Source of the DNA: Myxococcales bacterium
GTDB lineage: Bacteria; Myxococcota_C; UBA6777
Reading direction: 5' to 3'
Length of the DNA: 64,000 bases
NCBI GenBank assembly: GCA_020632975.1
Contig: JACKEL010000003.1
Coordinates: forward strand, 1-64,000
The position numbers and the translations under genes are program-made. The notes beneath the pieces were generated by a model. It was not told the origin of the DNA. It saw nothing but the letters and a program-made list of their open reading frames with translations, and searched no databases. Within the stretch, counting starts at the first letter, position 1, and each line of letters opens with the position of its first letter. Shown one piece after another: positions 9,028 through 18,611 of the stretch.

Positions 9028-11709
9028 ATGGAGATCTTTTTGCTGCCTAGGGGCATCCTTTCTTGTCGTTTGGATGCCAACGAACTTGAACATACAGAGC
9101 TTTTGGCGATCCAAGATGCTTTCTCAAAAGACTGGCGCCAAGGGTTGCTGGAGTTGGTGAGACAAAAAGCGCTGCTTTTTGTCTCACCAACGACGCGGTT
9201 TTGGGGGCAATTTACGGAGTCTTACCTTCTTTCTTTGTGTCATCACGTGGAGGGAGAGGCAGAATGGAAAGCAGAACCCCCCACTCTTTTCGAACTGAAG
9301 CGCTTGTACGAGAGCGCGCCTCCCATGCGAGGTGGAGAGTATCTTAGTCCCTCGGTTTTGTTTGCACTTTGGAGGGCTTTGGACGCTTGGGTGGTGTATG
9401 AAGCCTCCAAACTAGGCGGACTTGCGGGGTTTTTATCGACATGGGCACCACAATGGAAACAGGTTGGACGGATCTGTTTTCATCTTGCGGAGAACAAGAA
9501 AAACCCTGAAAAGCCCTTTGCCTTTCTTGCGACTTACTCTGCGGGTGTGGGGGGGAGTGGACAAGCGCGGCATGTCCCCATGGGCCAAGCGCTGAAAGAG
9601 TTTGCGGGACAAAAAGAGACCGCACGATTAAAGCGTTTGATTCATCCTGTTTTGCAAGCTGCCGAAAAATGCGGGTGGGTGGAGGCCTTGCTCTCTTCGG
9701 GGGAATTGTATCGCCCATTGGCTTGGACGCCTGAGGAGGCTTACCAGTTTTTGTTGAGCATCCCCGAGCTTGAAGAGAGTGGCTTGGTGGTGCGTGTGCC
9801 AGACTGGTGGAAAAAGCGCTCTCGTCCTCGGGTCTCCGTGACGATTGGAGAAAATAAACGCGTCAAGTTGGGTGCCGAGGCCTTGCTAGACTTCGATGTT
9901 TCCTTGGCTTTGGGGGATGCGCTTCTTTCTGACGCGGAACGCAGAGAGCTTTTGCAAAAAGAAGAAGGACTGGTGTTTTTCAAAGGCCAGTGGATCGAGG
10001 TCGAGCGCGAAAAACTCGAAGAAGCGATCCAACACTGGGAAGCGATCCAACGCCACGCTGAGAAGGGGGAGATCTCTTTTATTGAGGGGATGCGTTTGTT
10101 GGCAGGAGCCACACAAGATCTCAAAGGAGTGGAAGAGGAAGACGAAGAACGCTCGTGGGCGCATGTTCGGGCAGGAACGGCGATGCGTGAGCTGTTGGAG
10201 AAACTGAGAACCCCTGAGCAGCTGCATCAACTGCGTCGTATCCGAGGCTTACAAGCTTCGTTGCGGCCTTATCAAGAGAGGGGCGTGGCTTGGTTGGCGT
10301 TGCTTTCTGGGTTGGGCTTGGGCGCTTGTCTTGCCGATGACATGGGTCTGGGAAAGACCATTCAAGTGCTTGCTTTGCTTTTGCATCGCAAGAGTGAAAA
10401 GAAGCAGCTCCCGCCATCTTTGTTGGTGGTTCCCACCTCTCTCTTGGGGAACTGGGCGCAAGAGTCTGCGCGATTTGCCCCGTCTCTTCGGCTTTTGCTC
10501 CTTCACCCAGCAGAGGTCTCGCGCGCGACCTTGGAAGAGATGGCGGAAGATCCCAATACAGCGTTTTCTGGGGTCGATTTGGTGGTCACAACCTACACCA
10601 TGTTGACGCGCCTTGCTTGGTTGGAAAAGCAACGTTGGTTTCTTGCGATCCTCGACGAAGCGCAAGCGATCAAAAACCCGAGCACCCTTCAGTCGAAAGC
10701 GACGAAAAAACTGCGTGCCCATGCGCGTATCATCCTGACGGGTACGCCTGTTGAAAATCGCTTGGGCGATCTGTGGTCGCTGTTCGATTTCTTGAATCCA
10801 GGTTTGTTGGGGTCGCACCAAGTCTTCAAAGGATTTGTGAAACGCTTGGAAGAACGGGAAAGAGAGCAGTATGCGCCGCTACGTCGTTTGATTAGCCCTT
10901 ATATTCTTCGACGCATGAAAACGGACCCTTCGATTGTGCCCGATCTACCCGATAAAGTAGAAGTCACGCGATCTTGTTATCTGACCAAAGCGCAAGCCAA
11001 GCTCTACAAGAGTGTGGTCGAAGCGATGGCTGAAGCCTTGGATGCGCCAACTCCGCCTGATGGTATCCAACGCAAAGGTCTGATCTTGCAGTCGCTTTTG
11101 CGCTTGAAGCAGATCTGCAATCACCCAAGCCAAGTCACTGGAGACGGTGACTTTTCTCCAAAGAAGAGTGGCAAGTTTGAACAACTCGCAGAGATCTGCG
11201 AAGAGTTGGCTTCGCGCCAAGAAAAAGTGCTGATCTTTACCCAGTTTCGCGAGATGACCGACGCTTTATCTTCTCATCTGACTGAGATCTTCGGTCGTTC
11301 GGGCTTGGTGCTTCATGGTGGAACCTCTGTCAAACAACGCAAACAGATGGTGGAGCATTTTCAAGAAGAGGATGGCCCACCTTTTTTCATCTTGTCGTTG
11401 AAAGCGGGTGGTACGGGGCTTAACCTTACAGCTGCAAGCCATGTAATCCATTTTGATCGCTGGTGGAACCCTGCCGTGGAGCAACAAGCCACAGATCGGG
11501 CTTTTCGCATTGGACAGCATCGTAATGTCCTTGTGCATAAGTTCGTGACGGTAGGCACCATCGAAGAAAGCATCGATGCGTTGCTTCAAGAAAAACAGCA
11601 GCTTGCGAATGAGATTTTTTCTGATGGTCAAGAGGTCCGTCTCACAGAGTTGGACAACGATGCTTTGCTTCGTCTTGTGCGCCTTGATGTGACACGCGCT
11701 ATCTTTTGA
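9028..11709 (+). CDS. SNF2/Swi2-family ATP-dependent helicase/translocase
   Basis: A bacterial SNF2 ATPase of 893 residues that should translocate on double-stranded DNA and remodel protein-DNA complexes. An N-terminal helicase-associated region of about 420 residues includes the FFKGQWIEVEREKLEEAI stretch typical of bacterial SNF2 proteins. The ATPase core has DDMGLGKT (Walker A, about residue 436), DEAQ (Walker B, about 541), TGTPVENRLGDLWSL (motif III), and QQATDRAFRIGQ (motif VI, about 817). All motifs are intact. The next gene, 60 bases on, encodes a SWIM zinc-finger protein; this pairing recurs in bacteria and suggests a common complex. The gene follows the kinase-globin gene by 49 bases and may be cotranscribed with it. 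Confidence 0.93.
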   Translation: MEIFLLPRGILSCRLDANELEHTELLAIQDAFSKDWRQGLLELVRQKALLFVSPTTRFWGQFTESYLLSLCHHVEGEAEWKAEPPTLFELKRLYESAPPMRGGEYLSPSVLFALWRALDAWVVYEASKLGGLAGFLSTWAPQWKQVGRICFHLAENKKNPEKPFAFLATYSAGVGGSGQARHVPMGQALKEFAGQKETARLKRLIHPVLQAAEKCGWVEALLSSGELYRPLAWTPEEAYQFLLSIPELEESGLVVRVPDWWKKRSRPRVSVTIGENKRVKLGAEALLDFDVSLALGDALLSDAERRELLQKEEGLVFFKGQWIEVEREKLEEAIQHWEAIQRHAEKGEISFIEGMRLLAGATQDLKGVEEEDEERSWAHVRAGTAMRELLEKLRTPEQLHQLRRIRGLQASLRPYQERGVAWLALLSGLGLGACLADDMGLGKTIQVLALLLHRKSEKKQLPPSLLVVPTSLLGNWAQESARFAPSLRLLLLHPAEVSRATLEEMAEDPNTAFSGVDLVVTTYTMLTRLAWLEKQRWFLAILDEAQAIKNPSTLQSKATKKLRAHARIILTGTPVENRLGDLWSLFDFLNPGLLGSHQVFKGFVKRLEEREREQYAPLRRLISPYILRRMKTDPSIVPDLPDKVEVTRSCYLTKAQAKLYKSVVEAMAEALDAPTPPDGIQRKGLILQSLLRLKQICNHPSQVTGDGDFSPKKSGKFEQLAEICEELASRQEKVLIFTQFREMTDALSSHLTEIFGRSGLVLHGGTSVKQRKQMVEHFQEEDGPPFFILSLKAGGTGLNLTAASHVIHFDRWWNPAVEQQATDRAFRIGQHRNVLVHKFVTVGTIEESIDALLQEKQQLANEIFSDGQEVRLTELDNDALLRLVRLDVTRAIF

Positions 11710-11768
11710 TTCTTACCAAAAAGGCCGATACATCTTCTTTTTGATGTTGGAGAGAAAGAGCACATCTC

Positions 11769-13115
11769 ATGGGATTCTACGAATGGCGTCCTTACGTTTC
11801 CGTCGCGGACAAAAAAGCCAAGGCCGAACGCAAGATGAAAAAACTCCGCAAAAAAGGTAAGCGTATCTTCCCTGTGGAGATCAACGGACGGACGATCGCC
11901 CATAGCTTTTGGGGGGAGGCTTGGTGCATCCACCTCAGCTCGTTTGCGGACTACGATCAGCGCTTGGAGCGGGGTGCACGTTACGTTCGCAATGGCTCTG
12001 TTTGCCATCTGGAGATCTTGGGTGGTGATATCGAGGCCATGGTTGCGGGCTCAGAAGTGTATGAGGTCGAGATCGATATCGCGCCCATCAGCAAAAAAGC
12101 ATGGGAAAAGCTGAAAAAACGCTGCACGGGTGAGATCGGTTCTGTCTTGGAGCTTCTACAGGGGAAGTTGTCAGAACGCGTGATGGAGATCGTTTGCGAT
12201 CCAGATCAAGGGCTTTTTCCAACCCTTCGTGAGATCCACTTTTCTTGCACTTGCCCAGACTGGGCAGACATGTGTAAACACGTCGCTGCCGTGATGTATG
12301 GGGTCGGACATCGCCTGGATGCGCGCCCTGATCTACTGTTTTCGTTGCGCGGTGTCGATCCCAAAGAACTCATCAACGAAGATCTTGTCTTGCCCGAAAC
12401 AAACGTCCCCAACGAACTTGAAGGCGAAGATCTGAGTGCGTTGTTTGGGATCGATTTGGAGATGGAGGCCGAGACGGAGGCCAAGGATGATCTCTCCCAA
12501 CAGACGGCGGGCGCAGAAAAACATACGCCTCCTCGATTGGGCCGGGAGTCTCCTCGTAAAGAGAAAAAGACTTCCCATAAAGAGAAAAAGTCTCCTAAAA
12601 AAGAGACGAAATCTTCTTCAACCAAAAAGTCTCCTAAAAAAGAGAAAGTCCCCGAGAAAGAGAAGTCTTCGTCCGCCAAAGAGAAAGCGCCCGAGAAAGA
12701 GAAAGCTCCCAAGAAAGAGAAGTCTTCGTCCACCAAAGCGAAAGCCAAGACGACGGATGTCTCGGGTAAGTCGGTGGAGAAGATGCGTTGGGAGGTTGGG
12801 AACAGTGTGAGGGTACGCAAAGGGGTTTACGATCCTGACGATTCCGCGATTCATTTGGGCGGATATCGCGGGAGGATCGTCGCGGTCTATCAAGAAGATG
12901 GGGAGGATTTGGTGGAGATCGCTTGGGATAGCCAGACACTGCGAGCGCTCCCTCGGAGTTTTATCTTCGAAAGTCTCCGCGAATCCCTCGATTGGACAAG
13001 GATGTTGCTGCATGCTGAAGATCTCCTCGCTTGCAAAGAACGAGATACGTGGGAGGATGTTCAGAGGACGATCTCAGAGATGGAAAGAGTGCACGCGTTC
13101 TTGGATATGTCGTAG
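11769..13115 (+). CDS. SWIM zinc-finger protein with Lys-rich histone-H1-like linker
   Basis: A 448-residue likely DNA- or protein-binding partner of the SNF2 helicase upstream. Around residues 159-176 the sequence CTCPDWADMCKHVAAVMYG matches the SWIM finger CxCx(n)CxH. The region about residues 255-335 is extremely rich in Lys, Glu, Ser and Pro (repeats such as SPKKEK and APEKEK) and resembles the tails of bacterial histone-H1-like proteins. The last 110 residues look folded and contain GGYRGRIVAVYQEDGEDLVE, compatible with a small SH3-like barrel, though no family was recognised. Spacing and orientation suggest an operon with the helicase and with the hydrolase 12 bases downstream. Confidence 0.85.
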   Translation: MGFYEWRPYVSVADKKAKAERKMKKLRKKGKRIFPVEINGRTIAHSFWGEAWCIHLSSFADYDQRLERGARYVRNGSVCHLEILGGDIEAMVAGSEVYEVEIDIAPISKKAWEKLKKRCTGEIGSVLELLQGKLSERVMEIVCDPDQGLFPTLREIHFSCTCPDWADMCKHVAAVMYGVGHRLDARPDLLFSLRGVDPKELINEDLVLPETNVPNELEGEDLSALFGIDLEMEAETEAKDDLSQQTAGAEKHTPPRLGRESPRKEKKTSHKEKKSPKKETKSSSTKKSPKKEKVPEKEKSSSAKEKAPEKEKAPKKEKSSSTKAKAKTTDVSGKSVEKMRWEVGNSVRVRKGVYDPDDSAIHLGGYRGRIVAVYQEDGEDLVEIAWDSQTLRALPRSFIFESLRESLDWTRMLLHAEDLLACKERDTWEDVQRTISEMERVHAFLDMS

Positions 13116-13127
13116 GAGGGGTTCGCG

Positions 13128-14771
13128 ATGAGTCTTATGAGTCGATTGGTGGCGCGGCTGTACAAGTTGCCCAAGGCCGAGACATATGACATCGAGGTAG
13201 AGAAGGCGCTCGCGATCCCCATGCACGATGGTGTTTCTCTGCGGGCAGATCGGTACTTTGTACGGGGGAAAGAGAGCACGCCCACGGTGTTGGTGCGAAC
13301 GCCCTATGGACGGGGAGGGTACGGCTTTATGGGGCGGATCTTGGCAGAGCGTGGATTACAAGCTGTGATCCAAAGCTGCCGAGGGTCGGACGATTCAGAA
13401 GGAAAGGCCACGCCTTTTCGCGGTGAGCGCGAAGATGGCTTAGCGACACTGGCTTGGTTGAAGAAACAGCCTTGGTTTGATGGTCGTTTGGGGATGTTGG
13501 GGCCGAGTTATCTGGGGTTTACGCAGTGGGCGATCGCGCGAGAAGCAAGCCCGATGCTCAAGGCTTTTTCCACGCATGTGACAAGCAGCGAGTTTCACAC
13601 GGTGATCCACCCGCGCGGGACGTTTTTGTTAGACACTTTCTTACAGTGGTTGCAACTTACCCAAAGCATGGCGCGATCTCCTTGGGGCGCGATCTTTGAT
13701 GCTTTTTCTGCGGGGCGTAAGTTGAAAAAGGCCGTGTATACGCTGCCTTTGCGCGAGGCCGATGTCGTGGCGTTGGGGGAAGTCTCACAAACATGGCGGG
13801 ACTGGGTGGAGCATCCTGCGCCTGACGATGCTTTTTGGGCGAGCGAAGACTTTCACAAAGAAGTGGGTGAGATCACGGCCCCCAACCACCTGATCAGTGG
13901 GTGGTATGACATCATGTTGCCGCAGCTTTTGCGGGACTTTCGAGCACTACAACGCGAGAAGCGTTCGCCTTATCTCACGATAGGTCCTTGGTCGCATAGC
14001 AGCACTGGGCTTCAGTCAGAGGCCACACGTGCATCGTTGGATTGGATGCAAGCGCATCTTTGCGGAAAAAAGGATGTCTTGCGCAAGTTGCCCGTGCGGA
14101 TCTATGTGACAGGCGCGGAAGAGTGGCGGGAGATGGAACGTTGGCCCCCGCGAGAAACCCACGAACAACGATGGTATCTTCATGCCAAGGAATCGCTCTC
14201 TACCAAGACTCCCGAAGATACGCCCCCAAGTACATATCGCTATGATCCACAAGATCCCACCCCCAATGTGGGTGGAGCGATCAATGGCGTGATGGGGCGA
14301 GGGACGGGGCCGCAGGACAATCGCAAACTAGAGGCAAGAGCGGATGTCTTGGTCTTTACGAGTGCCATCTTGGAAGAACCTTTGGAGGTCGTGGGGCCGA
14401 TTCGCGCAGAGCTTTACATCCAAACAGATGTTCCTTGTACAGACTTTTTCGTACGATTGTGCGATGTCTTACCTACAGGAAAGTCCATGAATCTATGTGA
14501 TGGTATCTTGCGCATAAAACTCGATTCTTCGGACGATATGGAGCACAAAGCTCGTCAGATTCGTATTGAGATGTGGCCCACAGCGCATCACTTTGCACGG
14601 GGACATCGACTTCGTGTGCAAGTGTCGAGTGGTGCTTTTCCTCGATATGCTCGAAGCCTTGGGACTTGTGAGTCCATCGCAGAAGGAGTTCGGTTTCAAG
14701 TGGCTGAACAGCGTATCTTTCACGATGTGATGTGCCCCTCAGCGATCATCTTGCCCGTTCTTTCTAAGTAG
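13128..14771 (+). CDS. CocE/NonD-type alpha/beta-hydrolase (X-Pro dipeptidyl-peptidase S15 family)
   Basis: A 547-residue serine hydrolase. The N-terminal region has MHDGVSLRADRYF and VLVRTPYGRG, typical of the CocE/NonD group. The nucleophile elbow is GPSYLGFTQ with Ser127. A conserved GWYDIM segment (near residue 260) and GPWSH (near 287) are the usual Asp and His surroundings. The last 170 residues fit the C-terminal jelly-roll domain (LEVVGPIRAELYIQT). No signal peptide is visible, so it is probably cytoplasmic. AGGAGG lies just before the ATG. Substrates in the family range from cocaine-like esters and acyl amides to X-Pro peptides; none can be assigned here. Confidence 0.88.
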   Translation: MSLMSRLVARLYKLPKAETYDIEVEKALAIPMHDGVSLRADRYFVRGKESTPTVLVRTPYGRGGYGFMGRILAERGLQAVIQSCRGSDDSEGKATPFRGEREDGLATLAWLKKQPWFDGRLGMLGPSYLGFTQWAIAREASPMLKAFSTHVTSSEFHTVIHPRGTFLLDTFLQWLQLTQSMARSPWGAIFDAFSAGRKLKKAVYTLPLREADVVALGEVSQTWRDWVEHPAPDDAFWASEDFHKEVGEITAPNHLISGWYDIMLPQLLRDFRALQREKRSPYLTIGPWSHSSTGLQSEATRASLDWMQAHLCGKKDVLRKLPVRIYVTGAEEWREMERWPPRETHEQRWYLHAKESLSTKTPEDTPPSTYRYDPQDPTPNVGGAINGVMGRGTGPQDNRKLEARADVLVFTSAILEEPLEVVGPIRAELYIQTDVPCTDFFVRLCDVLPTGKSMNLCDGILRIKLDSSDDMEHKARQIRIEMWPTAHHFARGHRLRVQVSSGAFPRYARSLGTCESIAEGVRFQVAEQRIFHDVMCPSAIILPVLSK

Positions 14772-14893
14772 TCGTCTTCACAGAGCTTTGTGGAGGATGT
14801 GGTCTCTCTTTTCTGTGCGTGCCTTTGCTTTTTTTGGGGGGATCATGTCAAGTTTGACAAAGCCATACACCCACTCAGAAAAGGAGAGAGACG

Positions 14894-15991
14894 ATGCATT
14901 GTCCGCGCTGTACGTATCCCCTCACGGTCATTCGTCATCCCCATAAGCCCCTAGAGATCGATCAGTGTCGTCGTTGTGGTGGTGTTTTCCTCGAACCCAA
15001 CGAAGCGATCGAACATCTTGGGCCGGATGCTGATCCTGCCCGTTGGATGAAAGATCCTAGTGTCACCGACCTTGGTCCCGATAAGTTGATATGTCCCCAC
15101 GATAACACCAAGATGCACGCGTATGTGCTGGCCTCGGATACAGAAGGGGTCCAGCTCGATCACTGCCCAACATGTAGCGGGGTTTGGTTTGATGATAAGG
15201 AAGGGCAAAAGCTCTTTCGGATCATGCGGGATAATCGTGCGAAACAGGGCGAGAAAGAGAAGGAAAAAGAAGAAGACTCGCCTGGTTTGTGGAGTTATCT
15301 GTTCCAGTTGTTTACACAACTCCCTGTCGAGGGATACCACCCGACCAAGCGGCGTCCGATCTTGATGTACACTTTGCTTGTAGCGTTGATCGCGGCCTTT
15401 GCTTGGGAGATATCGGTTGTTTCCAATCCCGAAAGAGTCAAAGGCTTTTTGAATCAGTTTGCTTGTACGCCTTCCTTGGTCAAGCAAGGGACGGGTTATC
15501 TGGGGTTGTTCACGCACCTCTTCTTGCACGCGGGGATCGCGCACTTGTTGGGGAACCTGTATTTCTTGTACGTCTTTGGAGACAACGTCGAAGATGTGCT
15601 GGGAAAAACGCGCTTTATTCTTTTGTACCTTGTGACGGGGATCTTGGGGGCCTTGCTGCACGTCGGGTTGGCGCCAGATCCTACCATCCCGCTGATTGGG
15701 GCTTCTGGGGCGATCTCAGGGGTGATGGGGGCGTATGTCTTGTTGTTCCCCCATGTGCGGATCTGGGTGATCTTGTTTGTGGTGCGTTTCCCCGTGAAAG
15801 CCGTGTATTACCTGATCTTTTGGATTGGGTTCCAGATCGTGATGTGGGCGGTGGCTTCCAAACCAGGTAAGGCAGATGTGGCTTGGATGGCGCATGTTGG
15901 CGGATTCTTGGGAGGTTTGGCGATCAGTTATGTCATGCTCAAGATGTCGCCTGCTGTCCAAGAAAAGACAGGGCGGATCGCGAGCGCATAA
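14894..15991 (+). CDS. Rhomboid intramembrane serine protease with two N-terminal zinc ribbons
   Basis: A 365-residue inner-membrane protease. Residues 1-30 (CPRC...CRRCGGVF) and 67-100 (CPHD...CPTCSGVWFD) are two zinc-ribbon modules of the kind found in proteins acting on transcription or as metal-bound adaptors. From residue 155 there are about six transmembrane helices. The rhomboid catalytic dyad is present: GASG with Ser271 and His334 in AHVGGF, along with the HLFLHAGIAHLLGN loop. A Lys/Glu stretch (118-128) links ribbon and membrane parts. AAGGAGAG precedes the ATG. The gene is convergent with a second rhomboid gene, stops only 4 bases apart. Confidence 0.92.
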   Translation: MHCPRCTYPLTVIRHPHKPLEIDQCRRCGGVFLEPNEAIEHLGPDADPARWMKDPSVTDLGPDKLICPHDNTKMHAYVLASDTEGVQLDHCPTCSGVWFDDKEGQKLFRIMRDNRAKQGEKEKEKEEDSPGLWSYLFQLFTQLPVEGYHPTKRRPILMYTLLVALIAAFAWEISVVSNPERVKGFLNQFACTPSLVKQGTGYLGLFTHLFLHAGIAHLLGNLYFLYVFGDNVEDVLGKTRFILLYLVTGILGALLHVGLAPDPTIPLIGASGAISGVMGAYVLLFPHVRIWVILFVVRFPVKAVYYLIFWIGFQIVMWAVASKPGKADVAWMAHVGGFLGGLAISYVMLKMSPAVQEKTGRIASA

Positions 15992-15995
15992 AAGC

Positions 15996-17606
15996 TTAAA
16001 GGGCGGCTGCTGCTGGGGGAGGGGCGACGACAAGGGGTTTGAGTTCGCTTCGTAAGTTCTGGGTGATGTGTTCCATCAAAGCGATAGCATCTGCAAGAAG
16101 CTTCTTTTGTTCGCGTAAGTAGCTTCCTGCTCCATCCGAAGTCGCGAGATCGATCTGTAAGCCTTTTTGCATCATCCGAGAGAAAAGGTCTTGGGGTGTC
16201 ATCGCTGCTTGGTTCTCGCCTTCGTGGGTTTCTAGGGGGAGGGCGAGTCGTTGTTGAAGTTGGGACTCGTAGCGTTGTAGGTAATCGCGAAAGACCTCGT
16301 AAGCCTCACCAAAGCTGCCAAAGGTATCTTTGAGACGATCATCATCGAGCGCAAACATCGCGCTTTGTGTCTCGTCGCTGGTCACGCGAAGCTGGGCCTC
16401 GCGCAAAAAGTGCAAGGTGATCTGGGCTTCTCGCAACATATTGAAGCTCGCAGCGTGTAGGGGATCTTGTTCGATATCACTGTCGAATCCGCATTTTCGG
16501 CAGGTGTAGCCGAGTTCATCTTCTTTCATTTGTAGATCTTCAGACTGACACCAAAGACAGCGTTGTTGCTCATCGAAAGCCTGTCGCAACTTGCGCTGTC
16601 GCCACCACCAAAAGATCCCCCCTGCCAACAGCGCAAGACCCAACAAGACCAAAGGCAGGTAGTCGAGGACCAAGATGTAAGTCAGTCGCATACGCGTCTT
16701 GAAGGTATCGCCATAACGCCAAAGTATCCAATGGTAGCGCGTTTTGATCAGATAGGTGAGCGCAAAGACGAAGGAAAAGGCCGCAAGTGGAGCGGCCACA
16801 AACAACAGCAAGAGCGCACGCGCCTCCGTGGAAAGTACGGAGTGAAAAGAGCGAAGTCCTTCTTTCCACTGACCTTTTCGCTTGCTGGCCTGGCTTTCGA
16901 TGCGGAAACCCGTAAAGGCCCAAATCAACACGATCCCTGAGGCAAAGCCCATCAAGTGCGCGATAAAGGAGACGCGGCTGGCTTGGTTGCCTGGGTCGCG
17001 GAGAAAGCTAAATAAATTGCTAAGGATGGAGAATCCTACAAGAAACCATGCAGAAAGTCGCATCACCCAGATCCGCACGATAACCCAGACGATGGTGTGG
17101 ATGCGGTCGTGAGGAAACTTCACAAGAAAAGCACCCATCACGGCGGATACTGCGCCAGATGCACCTATCAAGACAGTACGTTGGCCGATGATGTGTTCGT
17201 GGTAAAAAGCGACCGTCAAGCCACACAAAGCCAACGAACCTAGGTAAAAGAAAGCAAAGCGGAGATGCCCAAGACGCTTTTCGATGCGTCCTGCAAAACC
17301 AAAGAAAAACAGCATGTTGAAGAGTAGGTGAAACCAACCGCCGTGCAAGAAACCGTGTGATATCAATGTAAAATAGGCGCGAAGCCCGCTGAAAGAAAAA
17401 GGTGAGCTTTGAAAGAAGCGTTTGGAGTCTAAAGCATAGTCGTAAAACAGCGCGTGGTAGATCCCAAAATCATGAAGCGCGTAACGCGAGTGAAGGGCCG
17501 CGCTGATCCATTCGAAGACAAAGATAACGGTACATAAAAGCACGATACTTAGGGATACATAAGGGACCCCTTCGCGTCGAAGCTCCGAAGATATCGGGAT
17601 AAACAT
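15996..17606 (-). CDS. Second rhomboid protease with C-terminal zinc ribbon
   Basis: A 536-residue protein. The N-terminal half is a rhomboid domain: HGFLHGGWFHLLFNM loop, GASG with Ser150, and His217 in AHLMGF. After the rhomboid core come further hydrophobic helices (near residues 275-300 and 325-350), then a CLWC...CRKCGF zinc ribbon and an alpha-helical soluble tail of about 150 residues ending in Pro/Ala. The ATG at 17606 is preferred to the upstream ATG at 17666 because AGAGGGGAG directly precedes it. The ribbon lies at the opposite end from that in the neighbouring rhomboid. The tail resembles nothing recognised. Confidence 0.85.
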   Translation of the reverse strand: MFIPISSELRREGVPYVSLSIVLLCTVIFVFEWISAALHSRYALHDFGIYHALFYDYALDSKRFFQSSPFSFSGLRAYFTLISHGFLHGGWFHLLFNMLFFFGFAGRIEKRLGHLRFAFFYLGSLALCGLTVAFYHEHIIGQRTVLIGASGAVSAVMGAFLVKFPHDRIHTIVWVIVRIWVMRLSAWFLVGFSILSNLFSFLRDPGNQASRVSFIAHLMGFASGIVLIWAFTGFRIESQASKRKGQWKEGLRSFHSVLSTEARALLLLFVAAPLAAFSFVFALTYLIKTRYHWILWRYGDTFKTRMRLTYILVLDYLPLVLLGLALLAGGIFWWWRQRKLRQAFDEQQRCLWCQSEDLQMKEDELGYTCRKCGFDSDIEQDPLHAASFNMLREAQITLHFLREAQLRVTSDETQSAMFALDDDRLKDTFGSFGEAYEVFRDYLQRYESQLQQRLALPLETHEGENQAAMTPQDLFSRMMQKGLQIDLATSDGAGSYLREQKKLLADAIALMEHITQNLRSELKPLVVAPPPAAAAL

Positions 17607-17831
17607 AAACTCCCCTCTGTTTTGCATCAGGTCGTACGTGGTTTTGGAGCGTACATGGCTTTTCATTGGAAGCTTTGTTTGACTTTATAACACGAATAGG
17701 CCGAGACAAAGACATGCTTTTTGTCTTGCGAGCTTGAGGACGCGAAAACAAAAGAAGCTTGACGGTTGAGAGAAGACAAGCATAGGCTGAAAAAGAGTTC
17801 TCTTCACAACGATTTAGGCGTTGAGGTGGCA

Positions 17832-18047
17832 ATGATGGAAAGATCGTATGTGATCTTGGGGCTTTTGTTTTGTTGGTTGGTGATCTTTGGGGGATGCCAA
17901 GGAGACACCGTCGTTCGGGAGTTTCAGTGTTCGAGCGATGGCGAGTGCGAGTCTTCAAAAAGCTGTATCGAAGGCAAGTGCGTCGTCGACGACAAAGACA
18001 AAGACGGATTTTCGAGCAAGCGCGATTGTAATGACAGAAGCAGATAA
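17832..18047 (+). CDS. Short cysteine-rich lipoprotein, probably truncated next to an IS element
   Basis: A 71-residue product with a lipoprotein signal (MMERSYVILGLLFCWLVIFG then Cys22). The mature part has a six-Cys-like module (CSSDGECESSKSCIEGKC) followed by DKDKDGFSSKRDCND, the beginning of a MopE-type metal-binding motif that normally continues as DCxDxxPxxxP. Here it stops after three more residues, 29 bases before the predicted left end of the IS200/IS605 element. GAGGTGGC precedes the tandem ATGs at 17832 and 17835. The abrupt end suggests a remnant of a longer gene, but a short intact gene cannot be excluded. Confidence 0.55.
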   Translation: MMERSYVILGLLFCWLVIFGGCQGDTVVREFQCSSDGECESSKSCIEGKCVVDDKDKDGFSSKRDCNDRSR

Positions 18048-18086
18048 CGGCGCAAGACGACCAAAGGGAGTCTCACGCTTCGTAAG

Positions 18087-18109
18087 CCACGGGGTTTCAA
18101 CCCCAGTGG
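18087..18109 (+). repeat. Left-end hairpin of the IS200/IS605 element
   Basis: CCACGGGG, loop TTTCAA, then CCCC-A-GTGG: an eight-pair stem with one bulged A. A bulged base in the stem is characteristic of the subterminal hairpins bound by Y1 transposases. Confidence 0.7.
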
Positions 18110-18224
18110 TAAGCCGTTGGTTCTTGTGTTCCTTTGTTTTTTTGAAAAAACAGTTGCCTTTCGGTACGTGTCTGCTTATCTTTCGTTTTGTTGATTTTGA
18201 TGTTGTTAGATGAGGTTTTTCGAC

Positions 18225-18611
18225 ATGGAATACCAACGAGACGAACATCGGGTGCATTTGGTCGTTTATCATCTGATTTGGTGTCCAAAACGACGGAAGA
18301 AAGTCCTTTGTGGGGACGTGAAAACTCACTGTGAGTCGTTATTGCGGGAATTGTGTATTCAAAAGGGATGGGAGGTCTTAGAATTGGCCATTCAACCCGA
18401 CCACATTCATTTCTTTGTGCGTGTGTGGCCGACAGATTCAGCGGCGGACGTTGTCCGCCTATGTAAAGGTGTCACCTCAAGAACCCTGCGCGAACGTTAT
18501 CCCGCTCTACTTAAAAAGTTACCTTCTCTTTGGACGCGCTCGTATTTTGCGAGCACTGCTGACAACGTCTCTAAGGAAACGATCCAACGTTACATTGAGG
18601 CGCAAAGATGA
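18225..18611 (+). CDS. tnpA: IS200/IS605 Y1 transposase
   Basis: Single-strand DNA transposase of 128 residues that cuts and rejoins element ends using a 5'-phosphotyrosine intermediate. The HUH metal-binding motif is His60-Ile-His62 in PDHIHFF, and the candidate catalytic Tyr is Tyr123 in IQRYIEAQ. The YHLIWCPKRRKKVL start is typical of the family. Length is normal. The ATG at 18225 is chosen over the in-frame ATG at 18210 because GATGAGG lies about ten bases upstream and homologues begin just before YHLIW. It overlaps tnpB by ATGA, implying coupled translation. It looks intact. Confidence 0.92.
   Translation: MEYQRDEHRVHLVVYHLIWCPKRRKKVLCGDVKTHCESLLRELCIQKGWEVLELAIQPDHIHFFVRVWPTDSAADVVRLCKGVTSRTLRERYPALLKKLPSLWTRSYFASTADNVSKETIQRYIEAQR

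Noticed and set aside
17955..18329. 124-codon minus-strand frame crossing the IS left end
   Set aside because: Antisense to the lipoprotein remnant and the tnpA start; only useful for testing how the flanks join.
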